Below are positions 8,612-16,444 of a DNA stretch of 64,000 nucleotides, piece after piece (position 1 is the stretch's first letter; each line of letters begins with the position of its first letter). Origin of the DNA: JANNBN01 sp963763885 (GTDB lineage Bacteria; Actinomycetota; Acidimicrobiia; Acidimicrobiales; JANYDT01); the NCBI GenBank assembly GCA_963763885.1, contig CAVXQD010000007.1, forward strand, positions 806,001 through 870,000, given 5' to 3'. Under the pieces are notes generated by a model. That model was not told where the DNA came from. It ran no database searches and worked only from the letters and a program-made list of their open reading frames with translations. The translations under genes were made by a program, and so were the position numbers.

Positions 8612-10078
8612 ATGTCAGCGCGTACTGGACAGGAATACCTCAAGGGTCTGCAGGCCACCACCCGCGAGATGTGGCTGGGAGCCGAGCGGATCGAAAGCGT
8701 CACCGAGCACCCGATGCTGGCACCAGGCGCAGAGGCGATCGCGGCCTATTACGACCTTCAGCATCAAAACCCCGACGAACTGTTGATGGCAGACCCCGAG
8801 ACAGGTGAGTCCATCAACGTCTCGCACATGCTTCCTCGTTCCGTGGCCGACCTGCATCGTCGACACGTTGGGCTGACCCGGATCTCGGAACTGAGCATGG
8901 GTGTCATGGGCCGCACGCCGGATTACATGAACGTCACCTTTGCCGGTTTCGCCGACGACCGAACTCGATGGGCCGGGCCCGACGACAGCAACGCCGAGGG
9001 ACACGAAAACTTGGTGGCTTTCCAAAAGCGACTGCGCCGAGACGACCTGTCGCTCACCCACACAATCATTCATCCCACCGTGGACAAGGGGACAGACTCC
9101 GCTATTGCTGGCAATCCTGTGCCGCTCCACAAAGTAGGAGAAACAGCGGACTCAATCATCGTGCGTGGCTGTCGACTGCTCGCCACGCTTGCGCCGTACG
9201 CCGACGAGCAGACGGTCTATCCGTCCACCCCGCTACCGCCGGGTGCTGACGATTACGCGCTGTCGTTCACTGTGGCCATGGACGCGCCGGGACTCGTTTT
9301 CCTTTGCCGAGATAGCGGCATCCGCACCAATGCCAACCCAGTCGACGCGCCGTTCTCTACCCGCTTCGACGAGCAGGACGCGCTCTGCATCTTTGACAAT
9401 GTGGAGATCCCCAAACGCAATGTTTTCATCGACGGCAAGCTCGATGTATACAACCAGGTGATGGGTGGGTCACCGTGGTGGCCAAACATCATGCAGCAAA
9501 CAACAATACGTGCACTTACCAAACTGGAGTTCGCGTACGGACTGCTCCTCCGTATGGCCGAGGCAGTCAATGACACCTCAGAGCGAACCATGGAGATGCT
9601 TGGCGAGGTGCTTGGCTACATAGAAGTAACCCGGAATGCCATCTTGTTGTCGGAGCTCAACGCAAAAACGTGGGAAAGCGGCGGGGTGTATCCGGAGGCG
9701 CGGGCGCTGCACCCAATGCGGGCGCTGCTACCGGACTGGTTCACCCGCATCAACGACATCATCAAGACCGTTGGAAGCCACAACCTGCTGGCCGCTGCAA
9801 GTCGCGGGGCGCTGGACAACCCGAGGATCAACGCCCTGATGGCGGAGTTTCAACCGGGAGCCAACGGTGTCTGCGCCGAGTCACGGTCGGCCGTGTACCG
9901 CGTTGCATGGGATTTCACCGGTTCATTGCTCGGCAGCCGCAACGAATTGTACGAACGCAACTACCTCTCCTCGGCAAAGACCAACCGCATGAGCTCCCAA
10001 CGCAGCTACTCCGCCGCCAACCGCGCACGCGGAAACGAGCTGGTTGACAAACTCCTTTCCGACGCCCGCTCCCGATAA
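8612..10078 (+). CDS. 4-hydroxyphenylacetate 3-monooxygenase family flavin-dependent hydroxylase (HpaB-like)
   Basis: 488-residue oxygenase of the HpaB family, an acyl-CoA-dehydrogenase-like fold that uses FADH2 from a separate reductase to ortho-hydroxylate phenols. The start MSARTGQEYLKGL, the block SELSMGVMGRTPDYMNVTFAGFA, LTHTIIHPTVDKGTD and GARMLATLAP-like VRGCRLLATLAPYADE are family hallmarks. ATG 8612 follows a strong AAGGAG. It lies 60 bases behind the extradiol dioxygenase, so hydroxylation followed by ring cleavage is the probable order. No HpaC reductase is present in the window. 4-hydroxybutyryl-CoA dehydratase is a distant relative, but the clustering argues for a phenol hydroxylase. 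Confidence 0.92.
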   Translation: MSARTGQEYLKGLQATTREMWLGAERIESVTEHPMLAPGAEAIAAYYDLQHQNPDELLMADPETGESINVSHMLPRSVADLHRRHVGLTRISELSMGVMGRTPDYMNVTFAGFADDRTRWAGPDDSNAEGHENLVAFQKRLRRDDLSLTHTIIHPTVDKGTDSAIAGNPVPLHKVGETADSIIVRGCRLLATLAPYADEQTVYPSTPLPPGADDYALSFTVAMDAPGLVFLCRDSGIRTNANPVDAPFSTRFDEQDALCIFDNVEIPKRNVFIDGKLDVYNQVMGGSPWWPNIMQQTTIRALTKLEFAYGLLLRMAEAVNDTSERTMEMLGEVLGYIEVTRNAILLSELNAKTWESGGVYPEARALHPMRALLPDWFTRINDIIKTVGSHNLLAAASRGALDNPRINALMAEFQPGANGVCAESRSAVYRVAWDFTGSLLGSRNELYERNYLSSAKTNRMSSQRSYSAANRARGNELVDKLLSDARSR

Positions 10079-10113
10079 GCCCGCCCAACGAGCTCCACAC
10101 GAACGAGACCCAC

Positions 10114-11193
10114 ATGACCGGTACAGACATCCCCACCATCGACACGCTAGATGCCACATGGTTCACCACCATGTTGCGCTCCAACGGACATCTTTCAACT
10201 GACCGGGCTGTCACCGTTGCAACATCGACGCGTATCGGTGAAGGCGCTGGAATGGCCAGCCTGCTGTGGCGATTTGCCCTCACCTACGATGGTCCCACTG
10301 AAGCACCGGACTCGGTCATCATCAAATTGGCTACCGACGACCCACACCGGCTGTTCATTATGCAAACGGCGAAGTTCTACGCACGCGAGGTCCGCTTCTA
10401 CGAGGAATTGGCCGCCGATGCGCCAATCAGGGTGCCGCTCTGTTTCCATGCCGCTATCGATCCAGAGTCCTCGATGTTCATTTTGGTTCTCGAAGACGTC
10501 GGCCAGCTTCGTCACGTGGACCAATTGGCTGGGTGCGGATTCGATGATGCGTTGCAAGCGATACGTACGCTTGCAACGTTTCACGCGCGTTGGTGGGGTC
10601 AAGACCATGGCGATCTCGCCACCACGTTCATGCCGATGGACGACGGGTTCAACCAGTTCGTTGTTCCGATGCTTCATCAGCAAAGTTGGCCCGCTGCACG
10701 AGACGCCCGGCCCGACCTGTGGCCGGAGAACGTGTCCACGTTCCTAGACGGATTTGTGGCCAAGGTCCCTCAAATCCTTGCTGGACTGATGGGCCCCAAC
10801 ACGCTCATCCACAACGACTACCGGGTCGACAACTTGCTGTGGAACGGCAACGACATCGTGGTGCTGGACTTTCAGATGAGTTCAATTGCATCGGGCCTAC
10901 TGGACTTCGCGTATTTCGTTGGTCAGTCGATTCCGAAAGACGTCCGCAAAGAGCGATTCGACGACCTCCTCGATGCGTACCTGTCCGAACTCACGGCGAA
11001 AGGCATCACCCTGGACCGAGACTCCGCGATGGACAAATATCGGCGAGCGTTGGTGTTTGGGTTCATGTGGCCGCTGGGTTTGATGGGCAGCTACGAGAGT
11101 CTCGATCCTCGCGGTCGCCAGCTCGCAGAGACCATGCTCGACAGACATCTGTCCGCTGTCGAAGATGCCAACGCGCTGGCGCTCTACCCGTGA
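10114..11193 (+). CDS. Aminoglycoside phosphotransferase / CHK-type kinase-like protein
   Basis: 359-residue protein with the eukaryotic-protein-kinase-like APH fold. The Brenner motif HNDYRVDNLLW (catalytic Asp) and the metal-binding IVVLDFQMSS lie at about residues 230-255. The N-lobe Lys is in DSVIIKLA. These genes are frequent in actinobacterial catabolic clusters, where the small-molecule substrate is unknown; antibiotic resistance should not be assumed. It starts 35 bases after the HpaB-like gene and may be cotranscribed with it. Confidence 0.82.
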   Translation: MTGTDIPTIDTLDATWFTTMLRSNGHLSTDRAVTVATSTRIGEGAGMASLLWRFALTYDGPTEAPDSVIIKLATDDPHRLFIMQTAKFYAREVRFYEELAADAPIRVPLCFHAAIDPESSMFILVLEDVGQLRHVDQLAGCGFDDALQAIRTLATFHARWWGQDHGDLATTFMPMDDGFNQFVVPMLHQQSWPAARDARPDLWPENVSTFLDGFVAKVPQILAGLMGPNTLIHNDYRVDNLLWNGNDIVVLDFQMSSIASGLLDFAYFVGQSIPKDVRKERFDDLLDAYLSELTAKGITLDRDSAMDKYRRALVFGFMWPLGLMGSYESLDPRGRQLAETMLDRHLSAVEDANALALYP

Positions 11194-11231
11194 GCTAACG
11201 CCAGATACCCCTCGACGCTTACAATCATTTG

Positions 11232-11852
11232 GTGACTCCGCCAGCCACCACCAGACCTCCTGCCACGGCAAGACGCCAGGAGATTCTCGACACGGCAACA
11301 ACCGTGTTTGCGGAGAAGGGCATCGTCGCCACAACAGTACGAGACATCAGCGAACGAGCTGGCATCTTGTCCGGCAGTCTCTACCATCACTTCACGTCAA
11401 AAGAAGAGATGATTTCCGAGATCCTGGCCCCCGTCGTGAAGTCGCAAGTTGACGGCTTCGACCGCATCGTCGCCACCACGGACGATCCGAAAGAGATCCT
11501 CCGGCTGCTCATCGCAGCGGCAATTGTGCAAACCGCCAGCGACCCGCGGGTCGCACGAATCCTGCAACAAGATGAGCACCACATCCGAGACATCCCTGGC
11601 CTCGACGAAGTAGTGCGGCAACGGCGCGCAAATCGTGCTCGGGTTGAAACGCTCATCGAGCGTGGCATCGCTGCGGGCCAGTTCCGATCCGACTGCGACC
11701 CGCGAATTACGTCGATGGCCTACTTCGACATGGTGCTGGGTGCCTATCGACACCTCAAACCCATCGGGACGCGCACGCCCTCGCAAGTGACCCACGAACT
11801 CACCACGCTGATACTCCGAGGTCTCGAAGCAACCTCGTCCACAGAGGATTGA
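11232..11852 (+). CDS. TetR/AcrR family transcriptional regulator
   Basis: 206-residue repressor. The N-terminal DNA-binding domain covers about residues 15-62: RRQEILDTATTVFAEKGIVATTVRDISERAGILSGSLYHHFTSKEEM, with the recognition helix near GSLYHHF. The ligand domain is of the KstR2-like type (HFTSKEEMISEIL..., ending RGLEAT). GTG 11232 is preferred over the adjacent TTG 11229. It follows the kinase gene by 38 bases and could control the aromatic cluster or its direct neighbours; the sequence does not decide. Confidence 0.9.
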   Translation: MTPPATTRPPATARRQEILDTATTVFAEKGIVATTVRDISERAGILSGSLYHHFTSKEEMISEILAPVVKSQVDGFDRIVATTDDPKEILRLLIAAAIVQTASDPRVARILQQDEHHIRDIPGLDEVVRQRRANRARVETLIERGIAAGQFRSDCDPRITSMAYFDMVLGAYRHLKPIGTRTPSQVTHELTTLILRGLEATSSTED

Positions 11853-11912
11853 CTTCTCGATCGTCTGTGGCCGAAGGGGTTTGGAGCGCGCTGAACCAGG
11901 TACGGTGCGCAG

Positions 11913-13031
11913 ATGATCCAGCTCCGTTCCACACTCCAAGCAGACGGCACCCTCGTTCTCAGCCTCGACGAGACACCAATGCCGGTTCCGGCCGCGCACG
12001 AGGTAGTCATCCGCATCGATGCAACTCCCATCAATCCGTCAGACCTCGGGCTGCTGCTCGCAACAGTCGACGTGTCCACGTTGTCCACCACCACCAACAC
12101 TGACGGGCGTCCGGTGACCACTGGAGCGTGCGCGCCATCCACCATGCGAGGCCTTGCTGCCAGAGTTGGTGAGTCCATGCCCGTCGGCAACGAAGGTGCC
12201 GGCACCGTGGTGGCCGCTGGCGATTCCCCCGAGGCTCAGGAATTGCTTGGTCGTCTCGTAGGCGCGGCGGGCGGTGCTATGTACGCGCAGTATCGCGCCG
12301 TGCCTGCAGCTTCTTGCATCGTGATGCCCGAAGGGGTCACCGCGGCGCAGGCAGCGTCGCCTTTCGTCAACCCGCTCACGGCGCTCGGGATGGTCGACAC
12401 GATGCGGCTGGAAGGTCACACCGGGTTGGTGCACACCGCTGCTGCTTCCAACCTTGGCCAGATGTTGAACCGCATCTGCATTGCCGAAGGTGTGCCGTTG
12501 GTGAACATCGTCCGCAAGCCAGAGCAAGTCGCGGCGCTCAAGGCAGCCGGAGCCACCTACGTCGTGGATTCATCCGACCCCAACTTCGAGGAGCAACTCA
12601 CCGCAGCGCTCACCGAGACCAAAGCAACGCTGGCGTTTGATGCCACCGGCGGCGGAACCCTCGCCGGAACCATCCTCATGTGCATGGAACGTGCCGTCAG
12701 CGCAGGTGCTGCGTACAGCCGGTATGGGTCCTCGATTCATAAGCAGGTCTACTTGTACGGCGGCCTGGACACGCGCCCTCTTCAGCTCAACCGCGGTTCG
12801 CTTGGCATGTCGTGGGGCATCGGCGGATGGCTGCTCACACCATTCCTCGGCAAAGTCGGCGGCGAACGCTTCGCGGAGCTCCGCCAGCGTGTCGCTTCAG
12901 AGATCACCACCACGTTTGCCTCGGACTACTCCGACCAGATCTCCCTGGAAGAAGCCCTGGACCCGGACACCATCCGCCGCTACCAGCAAAAGGCCACCGG
13001 CCAAAAGTTCCTCATCGTCCCAGCCCACTGA
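11913..13031 (+). CDS. Zinc-type alcohol dehydrogenase / quinone oxidoreductase family protein
   Basis: 372-residue MDR-superfamily oxidoreductase. The GroES-like catalytic domain begins with MIQLRSTLQADGTLVLSLDE and contains INPSDLGLLLA and GNEGAGTVVAAGDSPEAQ (equivalent to the GHEGVGxV motif). The nucleotide-binding domain has LVHTAAASNLGQMLNRICIAEGVPLVNIVR, where the usual GxGxxG is replaced by AAASNLGQ, as in NADPH-dependent quinone reductase-like proteins. Structural-zinc cysteines are not apparent. Substrate unknown. It may serve fatty-acid or aromatic catabolism together with the preceding genes. Confidence 0.87.
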   Translation: MIQLRSTLQADGTLVLSLDETPMPVPAAHEVVIRIDATPINPSDLGLLLATVDVSTLSTTTNTDGRPVTTGACAPSTMRGLAARVGESMPVGNEGAGTVVAAGDSPEAQELLGRLVGAAGGAMYAQYRAVPAASCIVMPEGVTAAQAASPFVNPLTALGMVDTMRLEGHTGLVHTAAASNLGQMLNRICIAEGVPLVNIVRKPEQVAALKAAGATYVVDSSDPNFEEQLTAALTETKATLAFDATGGGTLAGTILMCMERAVSAGAAYSRYGSSIHKQVYLYGGLDTRPLQLNRGSLGMSWGIGGWLLTPFLGKVGGERFAELRQRVASEITTTFASDYSDQISLEEALDPDTIRRYQQKATGQKFLIVPAH

Positions 13032-13131
13032 GCACCGAACGCGGCTGCGTCCGCTCCGCTGCGTCCGCTGAGCGACAAGGCCCGCTGCCAGCGGCCGACA
13101 CCGAAACCCCACAACCAACGTTGCTCCCCTA

Positions 13132-13305
13132 GCAACCAACGTCCCGATCCGAGGCCCAAAACCGGCGGGCAAATTGCCAACGTTGGTTGCCCATGGCGCA
13201 ACGTTGGAGTGGTTCGCGCCCCAAACGTCGCGTCCCGCAGGTGCCTTCGCGTCCCCTGAGGGACGTCACTGCCAGGACGCGAAGGCACGTGGAGGACGCG
13301 AAGTC
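13132..13305. repeat. Imperfect direct repeat, copy A, with 14-bp hairpin
   Basis: Copy A begins with GCAACCAACGTC, contains AGGCCCAAAACCGG, two CCAACGTTGG/CAACGTTGG palindromes and CGTCCCGCAGGTGCC. A perfect 14-base inverted repeat has arms at 13241-13254 and 13275-13288 separated by 20 bases that include GAGGGACGTCACT. It is closely matched by copy B about 269 bases downstream. Confidence 0.85.
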
Positions 13306-13400
13306 ACCCAACCGCCCACGCGGCACACCTAGCGGCAGACCTGCGCACCAAATCCTCAGCAACCAACGTCGAGTACCCAGCAACCAACGTCGAGTACCCA

Positions 13401-13573
13401 GCAACCAACGTCGCGAGCTGAGGCCCAAAACCGGCACGGCGTACCAACGTTGGTTGCCCATAGCCCAACGTTGGAGCGGATCGCGCCCCGAACATCGCGT
13501 CCCGCACGTGCCTTCGTGTCCCCCGAGGGACGTCACTACCAGGACGCGAAGGCACGCCGAGGACGCGATGGCC
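13401..13573. repeat. Imperfect direct repeat, copy B, with hairpin
   Basis: Copy B repeats the order of copy A: GCAACCAACGTC, AGGCCCAAAACCGG, paired CCAACGTTGG palindromes, then the hairpin with arms at 13508-13521 and 13542-13555 (one G-T wobble position instead of a Watson-Crick pair). The change in one hairpin arm preserves pairing potential, which suggests the structure matters or that the element spreads as a hairpin. Confidence 0.85.
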
Positions 13574-13791
13574 ACCTGTTCCGCAGCCCGAGCAAGCGAG
13601 CCTGCGAGGCGGGTGAACCGAAGGGAGGGACCCGCCGAGCCTGCGAGGTGGGAGGCACCCAGGCGCGGCCGAGTGGTGAAACGGAGGGATCGGAGTCGAA
13701 CCCAAGGTGGAGCAACCCATCAGAAATCGGAGGAGGCAGCACCCACCCATGCGGCGGTCCACCGCCCGGAACCACACGACCAAGGATTGGA

Positions 13792-14379
13792 TCAGCCGGC
13801 GGTTGCGGTGACTTGTTTGGCGACGAGGCCGTCGGCGTCGGCTGGTTCCACGCTGACTGGTTGGTCAACGGTGAGGTCGCCGGCCTTGACGGTGCGGGTG
13901 CGGGCGAAGACGGTTTCGTCGGTGATGGCGAAGATGTGCGACTCGCCGGCCGCATCGGTGACGGTGAGGATGTCTGGATCAACCTCGGCAACTTTGCCGA
14001 CGATGGGTGCAAACGTGGTGGGAGCAGCCGAGGCCGTGATTCCACCGAACCCGCCGTTGCCACCTGTGCCTCCGGTGCCACCGAACTGGCCGCGACCGAC
14101 ACGGCCAAGCCCGGCGGCTGCACCAATTCCACCTGTGGTGCTGCTGTCCTTCTTCAAGCGAGCACCGAGAGAAAAGGCACCGAGCGAAATGAGCCCAACA
14201 CCTAACACCGCAACGACCCGTTTCCACGTACGCGACACCGGGTCAACCGGCGCGGCCCACGACTGGTCGTCGGGAAGCTCCGGCAAGCCGGGCAGCACGT
14301 CGCTTGCTTCGGCAACGCCGACGGCACGATCGCTGCCAATACTTGAATGTTCGTCTTGTGGGCGCACGGGAAACCTCAT
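13792..14379 (-). CDS. Membrane-anchored DUF5666-like protein of the MacB-type export operon
   Basis: 195 residues from ATG 14379, which forms an ATGA overlap with the permease stop. A cytosolic N-terminus (about 1-50) is followed by one transmembrane helix (RVVAVLGVGLISLGAFSLGA, about 53-71), a Gly-rich linker (GRGQFGGTGGTGGNGGFGG) and a small beta domain of about 75 residues (GKVAEVDPDILTVTDAAGESHIFAITDETVF...KAGDLTVDQPVSVEPADADG). That domain resembles DUF5666/OB-like domains found beside efflux adaptors. It is the last gene of the four-gene operon 18759-13792. Probable outward-facing accessory factor; function unknown. Confidence 0.8.
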   Translation of the reverse strand: MRFPVRPQDEHSSIGSDRAVGVAEASDVLPGLPELPDDQSWAAPVDPVSRTWKRVVAVLGVGLISLGAFSLGARLKKDSSTTGGIGAAAGLGRVGRGQFGGTGGTGGNGGFGGITASAAPTTFAPIVGKVAEVDPDILTVTDAAGESHIFAITDETVFARTRTVKAGDLTVDQPVSVEPADADGLVAKQVTATAG

Positions 14380-15581
14380 TCGTGACGGAGCGCATCGATG
14401 GGCCGCATGGCTGCAGCGCGGCGGGCGGGCCAAAACCCGAAGAACAGTCCAACGGTCACCGCAACCGCGAACGCGAGGACTACAGAATCCACGCGAACAA
14501 CGGGTTCGGTGCCGGCGATTTTGAAGCGTGCACCAACGATGCCCAGCAGCACACCGATGGAGCCGCCGATACCAGCGAGCATGACCGCCTCGACCAGGAA
14601 CTGTCCAAGGATGGAGGACTGCGGAGCACCGATGGCCTTGCGGATGCCGATCTCTCGGGTTCGTTCCGTGACGGTGACCAGCATGATGTTCATGATGCCG
14701 ATGCCACCGACCAGAAGGCTGATGGCAGCGACGGCGGCCAACAGAACCGTAAGTGTGCGCGATGCCTCGGTGCGTGAGCTCAGCAACGCCGTCTGGTTGA
14801 GCACGTTGAAACCTTGCTGGCCGTTGACAGCCGGGTGACGCTCGTTGAGCACGTCGGTGATGATTGTCTGTGCCTGTGCGGTCTTCTCCGCACTTGTGGC
14901 CTGCACGGTGAAACGGTTGATGGCTGTGCCACCCGCGATGGTGTCTCTGGCAGTGGTCCACGGGAGGAACAAGACGTCATCCTGATCCACAACTCCGTTG
15001 GCACCCTTTTTAGCAAGTACACCTACGACCTCGAATCGGGTTCCGCCGATGAGTACAGTTTCCCCCACGGGGTCAATGTCTTCGCCCCAGAGGTTCTCTT
15101 TGACTCGAACACCGAGAACAACCACCGGAAGGCGTAGTTCGATGTCGTCGTCGATCAGGAAACGTCCCGACTGGACCTTCCAGGACAGTGCGTCTTGCGC
15201 CTCGGCGGTTGTTCCAATCACCGAGTTGGGCGTGTTGGTTGTGTCGCCAACAGCGACGGTCACTCCGTTGGCGGTGATCTGGGGTACGACAGCCTTGATG
15301 TAGTCGATGTAGTCCTTGGATCGCAATGCTTCGAGGTCCGCGTTGACAATGGCAGCGGCGCTGCTCTGCCTGCCACGCGGCCCGAATCCACCGGCGGTGA
15401 CCGTAAGGGTGTTGGTGCCCAGCGCTTGGAACTGCTTGGCCACCGCGATGGACGACCCGTTGCCAACTGCCACCAGCACCACCACGGACGCAACGCCAAT
15501 AAGGATGCCAAGCATGGTGAGCAGCGAGCGCGTGCGGTTGGAGTTGAGCCCTCGCAGCGCGATCTTGACGACGTCTTTCAC
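14376..15581 (-). CDS. MacB-like ABC transporter permease (FtsX domain)
   Basis: 401-residue permease of the MacB/FtsX type. TM1 is in RTRSLLTMLGILIGVASVVVLVAVGNG; the extracytoplasmic MacB core domain spans about residues 50-270; three C-terminal helices follow (TLTVLLAAVAAISLLVGGIGIMNIMLV, VEAVMLAGIGGSIGVLLGIVG, SVVLAFAVAVTVGLFFGFWPA) and the typical end PARRAAAMRPIDALRHE. It overlaps the ATPase gene start by 4 bases (15578-15581) and the DUF5666-like gene by 4 bases. Together with the ATPase and adaptor it forms a tripartite-type exporter, here in a probable monoderm or actinobacterial envelope. Confidence 0.93.
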   Translation of the reverse strand: MKDVVKIALRGLNSNRTRSLLTMLGILIGVASVVVLVAVGNGSSIAVAKQFQALGTNTLTVTAGGFGPRGRQSSAAAIVNADLEALRSKDYIDYIKAVVPQITANGVTVAVGDTTNTPNSVIGTTAEAQDALSWKVQSGRFLIDDDIELRLPVVVLGVRVKENLWGEDIDPVGETVLIGGTRFEVVGVLAKKGANGVVDQDDVLFLPWTTARDTIAGGTAINRFTVQATSAEKTAQAQTIITDVLNERHPAVNGQQGFNVLNQTALLSSRTEASRTLTVLLAAVAAISLLVGGIGIMNIMLVTVTERTREIGIRKAIGAPQSSILGQFLVEAVMLAGIGGSIGVLLGIVGARFKIAGTEPVVRVDSVVLAFAVAVTVGLFFGFWPARRAAAMRPIDALRHE

Positions 15582-16444
15582 CGAGACACCACCGGTCGAG
15601 CGAACGGATCAACGACGTTCTCGCCGTCGGCGACTGGATTGCCCAACGTGGCGACGACCGCCGAGGAACCGGAGCCTGAAGCAATGTTGCCAGAATCGGA
15701 AAGCACCAGACCGTCTCGTAAGCGGATGACCCTTGATGCTCGGGCAGCAACCTCAGCTTCGTGCGTGATGATCACGACGGTGCGCCCCAGTCGGTTGATG
15801 CGCTCGAACAGACTGAGCACCTCGTCTGTGGTCTGCGAATCAAGCGCGCCGGTCGGCTCGTCGGCCAGCAGCAGCGCAGGGCTGGTGACGATGGCCCGGG
15901 CGATGGCAACACGTTGTTGCTGGCCACCGGAAAGCTGCGACGGCATGTGGTCAGCCCGGTCAGCAAGGCCGACTGCGTCGAGAGCCGCAAGCGTGCGCGC
16001 ACGACGGTCTGCAGTTCCCAGCTTTGCGTAGACAAGTGGAAGCTCGACGTTCTCGAACGCCGTTGTCCGCGCGATCAGGTTGAAGCTTTGAAAGACGAAC
16101 CCAATCTTGCGGTTTCGTGCTTTGGCCAGCTGATGGGCATCGAGCGCTGAGACATCGAGACCGTCCAGCCTGAAGCTCCCCGAGGTAGGCAAGTCCAGCG
16201 CACCCACGATGTTCATCAACGTTGACTTTCCAGAACCCGACGCACCCATGATGGCGACGAACTCGCCGCGCTCAACGCGCAGGTCCACCCCGCGCAGTGC
16301 GTGCACGACAACAGCTTCTTGATCCGGGCGGTCGCCGCCCATCACGTACCGCTTGGTGATGGCGCGCATATCGATGACAGGCGGCGTGCGCGAACCAGCC
16401 TGCTCTCCAGGCGGGCTCTCACGAGAAGTTCGCCTCCAACTCAT
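15578..16444 (-). CDS. MacB/LolD-type ABC transporter ATP-binding protein
   Basis: 288-residue ATPase. Walker A GASGSGKST (67-75), Q-loop GFVFQSFNLIARTT, signature LSGGQQQRVAIARA and Walker B LLLADEPTGALDSQT are all intact, and the H-loop is VIITHEAEVA. About 23 extra N-terminal residues precede the domain; the start is fixed by the ATGA overlap with the adaptor gene. A C-terminal extension after VIRLRDG (about 45 residues) is longer than in LolD. Energises the export of an unknown substrate with the neighbouring permease. Confidence 0.94.
   Translation of the reverse strand: MSWRRTSRESPPGEQAGSRTPPVIDMRAITKRYVMGGDRPDQEAVVVHALRGVDLRVERGEFVAIMGASGSGKSTLMNIVGALDLPTSGSFRLDGLDVSALDAHQLAKARNRKIGFVFQSFNLIARTTAFENVELPLVYAKLGTADRRARTLAALDAVGLADRADHMPSQLSGGQQQRVAIARAIVTSPALLLADEPTGALDSQTTDEVLSLFERINRLGRTVVIITHEAEVAARASRVIRLRDGLVLSDSGNIASGSGSSAVVATLGNPVADGENVVDPFARPVVSR

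Larger units (their letters stand above)
13032..13791. other. 760-base non-coding block rich in repeats
   Basis: No convincing gene lies between the dehydrogenase and the DUF5666-like gene, although long open frames exist because of base composition. The block holds two imperfect 170-base direct repeats (separate entries), a 21-base unit repeated in tandem at 13359-13379 and 13380-13400 with a partial third copy from 13401, several CCAACGTTGG palindromes, and at 13595-13655 a direct repeat of GAGCCTGCGAGG about 40 bases apart flanking a GGCGGGT...ACCCGCC hairpin. Confidence 0.75.

Noticed and set aside
10114..11193. Aminoglycoside resistance gene
   Set aside because: Shares only the APH fold; context is catabolic and the family is broad in actinobacteria.
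13660..13720. tRNA-like sequence (GGAGTCGAACCC)
   Set aside because: Only a T-loop-like string is present; no acceptor or anticodon stem can be drawn.
13187..14524. Long plus-strand reading frame of about 445 codons
   Set aside because: It crosses the repeat block and is antisense to the DUF5666-like gene; composition is Arg/Pro-rich with no domain.
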